Shown here piece after piece: positions 29,609-37,000 of a stretch of 37,000 nt of DNA (positions within the stretch are counted from its first letter, which is position 1; every line of letters starts with the position of its first letter). Made by a program: the position numbers and the translations under genes. The notes below the pieces were generated by a model. The model made no database searches, was not told where the DNA came from, and saw only the letters and a program-made list of their open reading frames with translations. Source of the DNA: Candidatus Zipacnadia bacterium (GTDB lineage Bacteria > Armatimonadota > Zipacnadia > JALGUG01); the NCBI GenBank assembly GCA_029820995.1, contig JALGUG010000015.1:1-37000 (forward strand). The letters are read 5' to 3'.

Positions 29609-30736
29609 ATGCACCTCCAACTTCCGGCCCGGCTCTTGACCATACCCGCTCTGGCAGTGCTTCTCCTGGCGACGCCCGCCCCGGCCGCCCCGATCCAGCA
29701 GTTCGACTTCGAGCTCGGCCTCGACCAATGGACAACGGTTCCCGAGGCAGGCGACTTGAAGCTGGCCAGCGGCGCCGACGCCGCCAAGTCGGGGGAGTTC
29801 TCCCTCCAGTGGAACTACACGCCCGTGGCTGGAGAAATCGCCGGGCTGGTGCGCGGCGAATTGACGCCCTTCGGCGCACGGTCGGTGCGACTGTGGCTGC
29901 GCTGCAGCGTCGGCACCACCTTCTTGCTGCAACTGGCGGAGCAAGATGGTTCGCGCTATGGAACCGCCGTGTACACGCCGCCCGGTCAGTGGCAGCATGT
30001 GGCCCTGAATCTGTCGGACTTCAACTTGCTCGACGACAGCACGGACGAGAACAACCGGCTCGACGTGGACGAGATCAACAGCCTGGCCCTGATAGATGCC
30101 GCGGGCTTTCTGGCGAAGCTGAGCCGGCAGGTCCCGTTCTTCGACCAACCGCTGCCGCCGCGGATCTTGTGGGTGGATGCCGTCGCCTTTGACGGGGCCC
30201 CGGTCGCTCCGCTATTTGCGGAACGCGCCGGCACGCACGGCCGGGAAGTGCTCCTGGGCGACTTCGAGCGGGCGATCGTCGGCTGGCTACTGATCGGCAC
30301 GGGCACGCTGTCGCTCGAGCAGGACCCGGCGAACGTCGGCCAGGGCAAGAGTTCATTACGGCTTGACTATGACGTGGCGCCCCGGAGGGCGTGTGCCGTG
30401 CTATGCGGGCTACCGCGGCGCCTTGCGGCAGGGGCGTACGGCGTACGATTCAAGGTGCACTGCACGCGGGACGCCGTGCTGATTGTCGGCACCGAGGAGC
30501 GCGACGGGTCCCAGTACAACATGGCCCTTCAGCTCCAGGGCTCGCCGGATTGGCGGGAGGAAGAGGCGCTGTTCGCGGACTTCAAGTTGGACGAGAACTC
30601 GGAGGACGAGAACGGCAAGCTGGACCCGGACCAAATGAAGCACGTGGCGATTGTGGAGGCGACGGCGGCGATACAAGGGAAGGCTCAGCAGGGGACCCTC
30701 TTGTTAGATGAAGTGGTGCTGCTCAAGCCCCAGTAG
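29609..30736 (+). CDS. Secreted protein with two Asp-rich beta-sandwich modules
   Basis: A 375-residue exported protein with a signal peptide (residues 1-26, ending TPAPAAP). Two homologous modules follow. The first covers about 28-195 and contains EQDGSRYGTAVY and, near 140-155, DDSTDENNRLDVDEIN. The second covers about 205-375 with EERDGSQYNMALQ and, near 328-342, DENSEDENGKLDPDQM. The shared layout is that of CIA30/CBM11-like carbohydrate-binding sandwiches, with a D-E-N-x-x-L-D-x-D loop that could hold calcium. No catalytic domain is present. GGAG precedes ATG 29609 by nine bases. The next gene, a GH42-like protein, overlaps its end by 29 nt, so they likely act together on extracellular glycans. 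Confidence 0.75.
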   Translation: MHLQLPARLLTIPALAVLLLATPAPAAPIQQFDFELGLDQWTTVPEAGDLKLASGADAAKSGEFSLQWNYTPVAGEIAGLVRGELTPFGARSVRLWLRCSVGTTFLLQLAEQDGSRYGTAVYTPPGQWQHVALNLSDFNLLDDSTDENNRLDVDEINSLALIDAAGFLAKLSRQVPFFDQPLPPRILWVDAVAFDGAPVAPLFAERAGTHGREVLLGDFERAIVGWLLIGTGTLSLEQDPANVGQGKSSLRLDYDVAPRRACAVLCGLPRRLAAGAYGVRFKVHCTRDAVLIVGTEERDGSQYNMALQLQGSPDWREEEALFADFKLDENSEDENGKLDPDQMKHVAIVEATAAIQGKAQQGTLLLDEVVLLKPQ

Positions 30737-33125
30737 TGCGTGGACGACACGACGGAGCGCTCTGATCTGTGCGCTGGCCGCAGTCTGGTGTGTGGCCGGC
30801 GCGCTTATCTCTACGGGCGCCGAACGGGCGGAGCGACTGGAAGCGCTGCGGCGGCGCGCGCGGTCGCACCCGCTCACGTTCATCTACGGTCTGGAGGGCT
30901 CACGCGCCCCCCTGATCGCGCAAGAGCTGTCGCTCAGCGCTATTCACGTGACGCTCAGCACGTTCACCGAGGAGCGGATGCAGCGCGCGCGAGCATCGCT
31001 GCGCGCGGCAAGCGAGGCGCAGCTTCCGGTCATCGTCGCCTTACCCTGCGAGGCCGGTCGCCTTCATGCCCGCGCCGGGGACGCCGGCTACGCGCAGAAG
31101 GCGGCCCACGACATCGAAGCGGCGGTGTCGCTGCTGCGCGACGATCGCGCGATCCTGGCCTGGTCCACAATGGACTACCCGGACGAGTTCCTGCGGCCGT
31201 CCAGCGAGGGGCTGCAGGCTTTCTTGCGGGCGAAGTACGTCACACTCGGGGAACTGAATCGGTCCTGGGGCACCACGCTCCGGCGCTGGGGCGAGATATC
31301 GCTGACGGACGCGCCGCAGGTGGATGCCAAGCAGCCTTACGGCGTCGGGCGCGCGGCGCTGGACACGGCGCTATATCGGCAGTGGGAGATGTCGGAGCTG
31401 CACCGCATCTGGGCGCGCGCGGTGCGGGCGGCCGATCCGACGCGACCACTGTTCACGGGGCGACTGCGTTCCTACCGGGACCTCCTGGCCATCCCCCAGG
31501 CGTATGACGTCATTGTCCCGGCTCTGCCGCCCGCAGCCGATGCCCGGTCACGCACAGCGCAATGGCTTGCTGCGCTTAGCGTGGCACGGCGCGGGAACCA
31601 CTTCCTGGCTCTGCCGGTGCTCTCCGCCGCACGGCTCGCACGCGCCGACTTCGCGCCGCGAGCGGAGTTGGCGGGCTTGGGCGGAGCCATCGGGTTGGGC
31701 TTCGAGGATTGGAGCGCTCTGACACTGGAGCCGTCGCTGCAGCGGGGCGTGGCCGAGGCGGCGCGGCAGGCTCGCGACGCGGTGACCTTCGGCCATCGTC
31801 CGGAGGCCTCCGCCGCGGTCCTCTTAGAGCCCTACGCCGGCGGCGGCTTGTACGGTCACCTCCCGAATACGCCCCCGGACGAGCCGGCGAAGCTGCTTCA
31901 GGCGCTGGCCTACGGCAGCCGCTTTGGGCCGGTGGACTATCTGGCGGAGATGGACCTGGCGCACACCGACTTGCACAAGTACGGAGCGATTCTGGCGCCG
32001 CTGGCCTTTTGTCTGGGCCCTAAGGCGCAGGCAGCGCTTGTGACATATGTTGAGCAGGGCGGCGCGCTGGCGGCGGACATCGGTCTCGGCCTGTATCAGA
32101 CAGGCGATTGGCGGAAGTTGCCGAACAAGCTGGCGCCACTGCTGGGCGTGGAGCATATCGCCCAGTTCAAGCAGTGGACGAGCGACATGACGATCAACGG
32201 CCACCCCTTGTTTCCCAGTTTGACGGCGGGCGTAACCATTCGCGGTACGGCCAAGCAAAGGGTATTCGAGGGCTGGACGCAGCTCGCCGCTTTGGGCCCG
32301 GGCGCCCGGGCGCTGGGTGTCGTGACCGTGGCCTTTGAGCCCGACGCCGGCAAGCCGACACTGCCGGGTCGGCCGCCGCCAACCAGGCCGTTGTTCGCGG
32401 GACTGATCGTCAACCCGGTGCGCCAGGGGTTTGCCGTCTATGCGACCCATCCGCTCTGGCCTCGCTGGATGCCGGGCTCGGCCACGTGGAACGGCTTTCA
32501 TCACGACCTCATCGCTCGCCGTGCTGTGTATGGAATTCTGCAGCAACAGGGACTGCTGGCGCGAGACGTCCTGGTGAGCAGTGACGGCCAAGCTGTCTAC
32601 GTGCTCGCGCTTAAGTCCAGCGGGACGGTAAACGTGCACACGCGTACCGCGAAGGCGCGCACCTATCTCGGAGCCTTCGTGTTGCACAATCAAGCGTGGC
32701 GAGACGACGCGGGCGAGCCGACCGGCGATGCGATTCTCAGCTTTGATGCCGAGCGCGGGCGTGCCGCGGAGGCTCAGCCGCTGCCGCTGGAGGTCCGGCC
32801 CCGGGAGGGCACGGCCCGCAGCTTCGTCAGCGTGTACGGTCGCGGCATGGTGCGTTTCACGCTCGCCGGTGACGGCGCTAAGCTAAATCGAGTGGGACGC
32901 CACCTGAGGCTCCGGCAAGGCGAAGGGAGCGAGGTGTGGCTGCGGCTTGGGGACGGCGTATACCGCGTTGCGCCGCGCTCCCGTCACCGCGTGCTCATTG
33001 AGGAACGCCATCAGCAGCCGGTGCAGGTGACATTACGTGCCGATAAGCAGGGCCGCCTGGAGCTGTTACGGCGGTTTCGGCTGGCGGAAGTTACGATTCA
33101 GCACGCCCCGGAAGCAGCGCAGTGA
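30708..33125 (+). CDS. GH42-like secreted protein (beta-galactosidase superfamily)
   Basis: An 805-residue protein. A hydrophobic N-terminal segment (about 18-36: ALICALAAVWCVAGALIS) should direct export. Residues 45-370 form a TIM barrel related to GH42: LPVIVALPCE, AILAWSTMDYPDE at 148-160, then FLRAKYVTLGELNRSWGTTLRRW, the typical GH42 segment after the acid/base motif. The classic N-E pair of the acid/base site is replaced by D156-Y-P-D159-E160, so catalysis may be altered. Residues about 375-560 resemble the GH42 trimerisation (class I amidotransferase-like) domain (KYGAILAPLAFCLGPKAQA, VEQGGALAADI). The C-terminus is beta-rich. The ATG at 30708 lies inside the preceding gene; no better in-frame start is visible. 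Confidence 0.75.
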   Translation: MKWCCSSPSSAWTTRRSALICALAAVWCVAGALISTGAERAERLEALRRRARSHPLTFIYGLEGSRAPLIAQELSLSAIHVTLSTFTEERMQRARASLRAASEAQLPVIVALPCEAGRLHARAGDAGYAQKAAHDIEAAVSLLRDDRAILAWSTMDYPDEFLRPSSEGLQAFLRAKYVTLGELNRSWGTTLRRWGEISLTDAPQVDAKQPYGVGRAALDTALYRQWEMSELHRIWARAVRAADPTRPLFTGRLRSYRDLLAIPQAYDVIVPALPPAADARSRTAQWLAALSVARRGNHFLALPVLSAARLARADFAPRAELAGLGGAIGLGFEDWSALTLEPSLQRGVAEAARQARDAVTFGHRPEASAAVLLEPYAGGGLYGHLPNTPPDEPAKLLQALAYGSRFGPVDYLAEMDLAHTDLHKYGAILAPLAFCLGPKAQAALVTYVEQGGALAADIGLGLYQTGDWRKLPNKLAPLLGVEHIAQFKQWTSDMTINGHPLFPSLTAGVTIRGTAKQRVFEGWTQLAALGPGARALGVVTVAFEPDAGKPTLPGRPPPTRPLFAGLIVNPVRQGFAVYATHPLWPRWMPGSATWNGFHHDLIARRAVYGILQQQGLLARDVLVSSDGQAVYVLALKSSGTVNVHTRTAKARTYLGAFVLHNQAWRDDAGEPTGDAILSFDAERGRAAEAQPLPLEVRPREGTARSFVSVYGRGMVRFTLAGDGAKLNRVGRHLRLRQGEGSEVWLRLGDGVYRVAPRSRHRVLIEERHQQPVQVTLRADKQGRLELLRRFRLAEVTIQHAPEAAQ

Positions 33126-33138
33126 GGCCCGTGGGCTC

Positions 33139-34560
33139 TTAGGGAGCGCCCTCGGAGGAGTTCGCGGCACCGCGGTTCAGGCGCGGCAGCGCCGTGGGCA
33201 GAATTGAGGGCGTCGGAGGCGATGTCTCGGGCGCCGGGGGGCCGACTTTCACGATCTCGTTCTGAGGGCGGTATGTGTCAGTGTGGAGGCGCTGCTCCTG
33301 CCTGTCCCCGGAGCGTGTGGTGACGATTCTCCACAGCGTGACCTTCTTTCCATAGCGCCCCTTGACCTCAACCTTCTCGGTCCCGGCCGCCAGTGAAGGG
33401 TCGAGGAACTCTTTCCTCGCGTACGGCAGCGTCACCAGGTTCGTGCGCCGGAGGGAGACCTTCGCCTGGTCCTCCCGGTGACCCAGGATCCAGAACGTGA
33501 GCTTGGCGGCCTTCACCTCACCCATGACCATGAGGGCATGGCTCAAGGTGTTCTTGAAGCGCATGTCGAGCTGGCCGTAATACACGGTGGCATCGCGTCC
33601 GGCTGGCGCGTAATGTACCGGACGCGAGTGGTGATGGCGCTCGAGGACCTGCAGATTGGCCAGTAGGGCGGCGTTGTAGAGGGTGGTCGCTACCTGGCAG
33701 ACACCGCCGCCGGTTTGCGGCTCGACCTCGCCGTTGACGAAGATTGGGGCGCTGCGGTAGCCCTTTTCCGTCAGTCGCGGTCCCACGATGGCATTGACCG
33801 ACAGCTCGGCGCCGGGCGGAATGACGGTACCGCTCAACATTTCGGTAGCGAGCCGAAGATTATGGCTGCGGTCCTTGTTCCCGGCGTTGAAGGGCGTCGT
33901 GTACGTCCCCAGGACCACCTGGATATCGGCCAGCTCCTCCTCGCTGACCGCGGGACGCTGGATATCCACCTTCAGTTCGAAAGCCTGCAAATTGGGGTTG
34001 CGCAGTGCTTTGCACAGGCCCAGACGGCTGGCCTCGATCTCCAGCACGCGGCCTTCCACGCCCGGCGTGATGTGGACCTCGTTGCCCTCGATCTCCACGG
34101 TCGCGTTCTTGGGCTCGCGGTTGACCTGGGGCGCGATCTCGATGAGGAACTCCTGCACGCGCGATTCGTCCACCTCGCAAGCGGCCTCCAGATTCCTGGG
34201 CCCGCTCAGACCCAGACGCGCCAGCGTGCGGTCCCACAGAGGGCCTTCGCGACCCACGCGCAGCGCCCGGGCAACGGCATCTTCCAGCAGCAGGCGGCTG
34301 CCCAGCAGGCCCGGAGGTACGGCCCATTCCTTGTCGGCTGCGTGCAGCACAATCTTGCCCGGCAAGGTAGGGACCCATTTGCGGTGCAGCACTTCCACCG
34401 CTTGCTGAGCGGTCCGACCGCTGACGTCAAACCCGGCGATACTGACATTGCGGGCAATGCGGCCGCTGGCCTCGAACTGGCGGCCGCTCACGCCCACGCC
34501 AACCGCAAAGAAGGCTATCAGGAGGAGGAAACACAGAGATAGCAGCAGCCATTTCGGCAT
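33139..34560 (-). CDS. VanW family protein with peptidoglycan-binding-4 and G5 domains
   Basis: A 473-residue envelope protein. An N-terminal membrane anchor (about 4-25: WLLLSLCFLLLIAFFAVGVGV) leads to peptidoglycan-binding-4 type segments at about 40-210 (NVSIAGFDVSGRTAQQAVEVL, VTPGVEGRVLEIE-like ITPGVEGRVLEIEASRL). The VanW domain covers about 215-355 with LGTYTTPFNAGNKDRSHNL, PPGAELSVNAIVGPRLTEKG, VEPQTGGGVCQVATTLYNAAL and HYAPAGRDATVYYGQLDMRF. A G5-like domain (EVKGRYGKKVTLWRIVTTRSG) and a Pro-rich tail follow. Members are linked to cell-wall attachment and, in vanB clusters, vancomycin response, but the molecular role is unknown. It converges with the GH42-like gene after 13 nt. Confidence 0.9.
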   Translation of the reverse strand: MPKWLLLSLCFLLLIAFFAVGVGVSGRQFEASGRIARNVSIAGFDVSGRTAQQAVEVLHRKWVPTLPGKIVLHAADKEWAVPPGLLGSRLLLEDAVARALRVGREGPLWDRTLARLGLSGPRNLEAACEVDESRVQEFLIEIAPQVNREPKNATVEIEGNEVHITPGVEGRVLEIEASRLGLCKALRNPNLQAFELKVDIQRPAVSEEELADIQVVLGTYTTPFNAGNKDRSHNLRLATEMLSGTVIPPGAELSVNAIVGPRLTEKGYRSAPIFVNGEVEPQTGGGVCQVATTLYNAALLANLQVLERHHHSRPVHYAPAGRDATVYYGQLDMRFKNTLSHALMVMGEVKAAKLTFWILGHREDQAKVSLRRTNLVTLPYARKEFLDPSLAAGTEKVEVKGRYGKKVTLWRIVTTRSGDRQEQRLHTDTYRPQNEIVKVGPPAPETSPPTPSILPTALPRLNRGAANSSEGAP

Positions 34561-34656
34561 AATGGTGTGGCTCCGGCCTCGAGGAGCTGGTGTTGCCCTG
34601 GATCTGCTGTCACAGAGCGGCGGTCGCCCTGCGGTCTGGGTGCACTGTCGCTTGGT

Positions 34657-35478
34657 CTAGATCTGCTGGTCTCGCGGAAGGTGCTCAAGCAGAGGTTCCA
34701 CGGGTTGGGAGGACTGTTCCAGGCCCGCCAACGTCGCCGGGGCCTCCGCCGGCGCCTGCTCCAGCTCCTGCAGGCGCGCCTCCAAACGCCGAACCGTCTG
34801 CCGTAGTTCGTCCAGTTCAGCCGACTCACCGTGCCGCTCGTCGAGGCGCGCCTTCAGTTCGCCCAACGCCTGCGCCTGCTGGCCCAGACGCAGCCACAGG
34901 CACTCGAAGGCCCGGGCGTTGGGGTCCGCGATCTGCTCATGGTGGAAGTCCTGGGGCGCCCGCTCTCGTCGCCGCACGGGCCTGGCCGGAATCCCGACTA
35001 CGGTGGTATAGGGCGGCACCGCTTTGGTCACCACCGCACCGGCGCCGATCATCGCACCCTCGCCGATTTCGATGGCGCCGAGAACTTGAGCGTGCGCGCC
35101 GACGAGCACGTTATCTCGAAGCGTGGGGTGCCGCTTGCCGGTTTCCTTACCGGTGCCGCCCAGCGTGACGCCGTGAAACAGAGTGCAGTTATCGCCAATC
35201 TCGGCGGTTTCCCCGATGACCGTGCCCATGCCGTGGTCAATGAATAGCCCCTCGCCGATGGTAGCCCCGGGATGGATCTCGACGCCCGTCAGGCCGCGCG
35301 CGATCTGCGCCAGCCAGCGGGCAGGTAGGCGCAGTCCCCATTGCCAGAGCTTATGGTTGAAGCGATGGGCGATGATCGCATGCAGACCGCTGTAGCACAG
35401 GAGCACTTCCAGCTTGCTCCGTGCCGCCGGATCGCGCTCTTGCGCCGCCTTGATGTCTCGAGCAATCTGTCGCAGCAT
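34657..35478 (-). CDS. cysE: Serine O-acetyltransferase with C-terminal coiled coil
   Basis: A 273-residue enzyme that makes O-acetylserine from serine and acetyl-CoA, the first step of cysteine synthesis. The hexapeptide beta-helix runs at about 62-170: [19 protein letters not shown] (catalytic His in DHG), [69 protein letters not shown]. The N-terminal helical domain is short, as in the SRPA/CysE group lacking the full enteric domain. Residues 185-273 are a Glu/Leu-rich coiled coil ([20 protein letters not shown]) not found in standard CysE, which might aid trimer or cysteine synthase assembly. ATG 35478 is preferred, with only a weak GAG ribosome site. A strong promoter lies at 35597-35568. 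Confidence 0.88.
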   Translation of the reverse strand: MLRQIARDIKAAQERDPAARSKLEVLLCYSGLHAIIAHRFNHKLWQWGLRLPARWLAQIARGLTGVEIHPGATIGEGLFIDHGMGTVIGETAEIGDNCTLFHGVTLGGTGKETGKRHPTLRDNVLVGAHAQVLGAIEIGEGAMIGAGAVVTKAVPPYTTVVGIPARPVRRRERAPQDFHHEQIADPNARAFECLWLRLGQQAQALGELKARLDERHGESAELDELRQTVRRLEARLQELEQAPAEAPATLAGLEQSSQPVEPLLEHLPRDQQI

Positions 35479-35567
35479 CTCGGTCTGCCTGTGTTGCAAC
35501 GCGGCTAAAAAAGCTAGCCTGCATGCCCATGCCGCCCCCCAGAGCAGTTGCGGACTAGCTCGCAGCA

Positions 35568-35597
35568 ATTATACCCATGCGTAGCCGGCAGCGTCAA
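35568..35597 (-). promoter_or_regulatory. Sigma-70 promoter of cysE
   Basis: On the minus strand TTGACG (35597-35592) and a perfect TATAAT (35573-35568) are 18 nt apart, giving a start near 35561 and a leader of about 83 nt. The leader includes the small hairpin GGCTA/TAGCC around a T-rich loop. No T-box or SAM motif was recognised. Confidence 0.7.
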
Positions 35598-35747
35598 GGA
35601 CAGCTCACAGACCGGTCACCGATTGGTCCTCAGCAATCAGCACGCAGCAAACCGATGGGGCGCTGGCCAACGGAAGCCCTAATGCGCGGTTCGCAAGGGG
35701 AGCGATGGCAGCACGCGAAGGGCCATAATCGGGGTACGCGCCGGCCG

Positions 35748-36833
35748 TCAGTACGGCGCCAGCTCGCGATAGGCCTCATAGAGGGCTATCACATTCTCCG
35801 TCGGCGTCTCGGGCGGGATGTTGTGCGCCGTGCTGATGATGAAGCCGCCGCCGGGCTTGCCCGCGGCCATCTGCTCCTGCACCATCTCGCGCACCTGGGC
35901 CGGCGTCCCACGCGGCAGCGTCTCCTGGATGTCAATGCTCCCGTGGAAGCACAGGTCCCGGCCGTACTCGCGCTTGAGCTTCGCCAGGTCCATGCCCGCC
36001 GCGTGCGGCTGCAGCGACTGAAGCACATCCAGCCCGCACTCGATGAAGTCGGGGATCAGCTCCACCACTGAGCCGCAGGTGTGGTGCATCACTTTCAGCC
36101 CGAACTCGTGCGCCAGCTCGATGTACGCCCGAAACCCGTCGCGGAAGAACCGTCGCCAGGTGCGCAGGTCCATCATCGGCCCCTGCTGCGTGCCGAAGTC
36201 ATCGCCCATCATGAAGATGTCAATCTTCCCACGCGCCGCTGCGAACACGCGCCGGTTGTAGGCCAGAAAGTACTCGCGAATGTGGTCCACAATGGCTTCC
36301 ACCAGGGCCGGGTTCTCGACCAGGTCCACGTACGTCTGCTCCATGCCGCGCAGGTACATCATCGGCTTGAGCTGGGCGGTCCGGTCGAGCCGATCCCCGG
36401 CGTTGACGACGGCATAGCCTGCGTGCTGTTCGCAGTCGGCCTGAACGCTGGAGTAATCCCACCAGTCGGGCGAGGGCCAGTGGTCGTACGCCTCGATGTC
36501 CGCGACCGCCTCGGCCTGCGCCAGCGGAGAGAGCGCCGTGTGCTTGTAGCGCCACGTCTGCGCGTCCCGCTGGACCTCGACCACGCGCCGCCGCACGCCC
36601 CAGAGGTCCTCGATGGTGCCGTCCTCGAACGTGCGCAGGCTCTGGCCCACGTAGCTGGGGCCGGGGACGTACCGCAGGTCCACCCCCAGCTCGCGCCGCA
36701 GCGCCTCCGAGTCGGCGCAGCCGAGCTCCCGGCAGAGGCGCTCCGTCAGCTCGCTCCCGGCCCAGTAGTCCCACGGGACGCGGTCCGGTTCGCGGTGCTG
36801 GAGGGCAGTGAGTACGCGGTCGCGAGAGGTCAT
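35748..36833 (-). CDS. Uroporphyrinogen decarboxylase-like (MtaA/CmuA-type) protein
   Basis: A 361-residue TIM-barrel protein of the URO-D superfamily. It opens with MTSRDRVLTALQHREPDRVPWDYW, the standard start of the group. The central DIFMMGDDFGTQQGPMMDL and the later KVMHHTCGSVVELIPDFIECGLDVLQSLQP match MtaA/CmuA/MtbA-type corrinoid:thiol methyltransferases, in which the His and Cys of HHTCG help bind zinc; true HemE lacks this. The end, FIISTAHNIPPETPTENVIALYEAY, is also typical. These genes are abundant in Armatimonadota, Planctomycetota and relatives, often beside Gfo/Idh/MocA genes; substrate unknown. ATG 36833 has no obvious ribosome site. No corrinoid protein gene is visible in the window. 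Confidence 0.85.
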   Translation of the reverse strand: MTSRDRVLTALQHREPDRVPWDYWAGSELTERLCRELGCADSEALRRELGVDLRYVPGPSYVGQSLRTFEDGTIEDLWGVRRRVVEVQRDAQTWRYKHTALSPLAQAEAVADIEAYDHWPSPDWWDYSSVQADCEQHAGYAVVNAGDRLDRTAQLKPMMYLRGMEQTYVDLVENPALVEAIVDHIREYFLAYNRRVFAAARGKIDIFMMGDDFGTQQGPMMDLRTWRRFFRDGFRAYIELAHEFGLKVMHHTCGSVVELIPDFIECGLDVLQSLQPHAAGMDLAKLKREYGRDLCFHGSIDIQETLPRGTPAQVREMVQEQMAAGKPGGGFIISTAHNIPPETPTENVIALYEAYRELAPY

Positions 36834-37000
36834 AAGGTGTATCGGCCTGGATACTGCGGCTGCTCACGGTCTGTAGCCTCGAATTCAGCCCCTCCGAGGT
36901 CGCCTACATGTCTGATCGGACCCAAAGGTCGTGGCAGTGCTGACAGTGGTTTCATAACTGCTGTAGGATAACATGGAGCGCCTTCCGGCGCGATGGCCTC

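Noticed and set aside
36978-36991. Terminator at the right edge
   Set aside because: The GCGCC/GGCGC hairpin with a four-base loop is short and has no T-run on either side.

Overview
The window is G+C-rich bacterial chromosome (about two-thirds G+C by eye). Most genes use Shine-Dalgarno starts, with frequent GTG and TTG initiation, and several promoters match the sigma-70 consensus closely. The taxon cannot be proven from this sequence. The mix of Gfo/Idh/MocA oxidoreductases, a DUF4838 protein, glycosidase-like secreted proteins, DUF362, a UroD-type methyltransferase, a VanW/G5 protein and an rpmF-plsX-fab-rnc block suggests Armatimonadota or a similar free-living polysaccharide-using lineage (inference). 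No tRNA, rRNA, CRISPR array or intact insertion sequence was seen.

Left part (1-5.3 kb). On the minus strand lie the start of a family 2 glycosyltransferase, a BglII/BstYI-type restriction endonuclease with an intact active site, and its partner m4C-type DNA methyltransferase. The methyltransferase is broken by an internal deletion plus frameshift. Upstream are a DUF362 protein and a Gfo/Idh/MocA oxidoreductase in one operon. On the plus strand a zinc-ribbon/HTH protein is translationally coupled to a MraZ-like double AbrB-fold protein, away from any cell-division cluster.

Middle left (5.3-13.1 kb). A 757-nt gap without genes holds a strongly structured RNA candidate: a 17-pair closing helix around a three-way junction and a hairpin, followed at once by an intrinsic terminator. 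After it come a large secreted DUF4838 protein, a secreted TIM-barrel glycosidase-like protein with its own structured leader, a small membrane protein on the other strand and a second Gfo/Idh/MocA oxidoreductase. Together they look like an accessory carbohydrate-utilisation locus.

Centre (13.1-21.4 kb). This part carries a small lipopolysaccharide-kinase-like protein, an ECF sigma factor with its zinc-binding anti-sigma factor, and a GlmU-like protein lacking the acetyltransferase active-site half. On the minus strand are a class I methyltransferase, a response regulator with a GAF domain, a FecR-domain protein and a two-helix membrane protein. Then come a secreted protein with a duplicated module and a small CXXCXGXG-type protein. 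A perfect consensus promoter (TTGACA-N17-TATAAT) points antisense through the two-helix membrane protein gene.

Right part (21.4-37 kb). A second consensus promoter drives yceD-rpmF-plsX-fabH-fabD-fabG-acpP-fabF, the core of type II fatty acid synthesis, followed by an NTF2-like membrane protein and rnc. Next are a secreted protein with two Asp-rich beta-sandwich modules and a GH42-like protein overlapping it. On the minus strand are a VanW/G5 cell-wall protein, a serine acetyltransferase with a C-terminal coiled coil, and a UroD/MtaA-type methyltransferase. The final 167 nt hold only a small GC hairpin (36978-36991).
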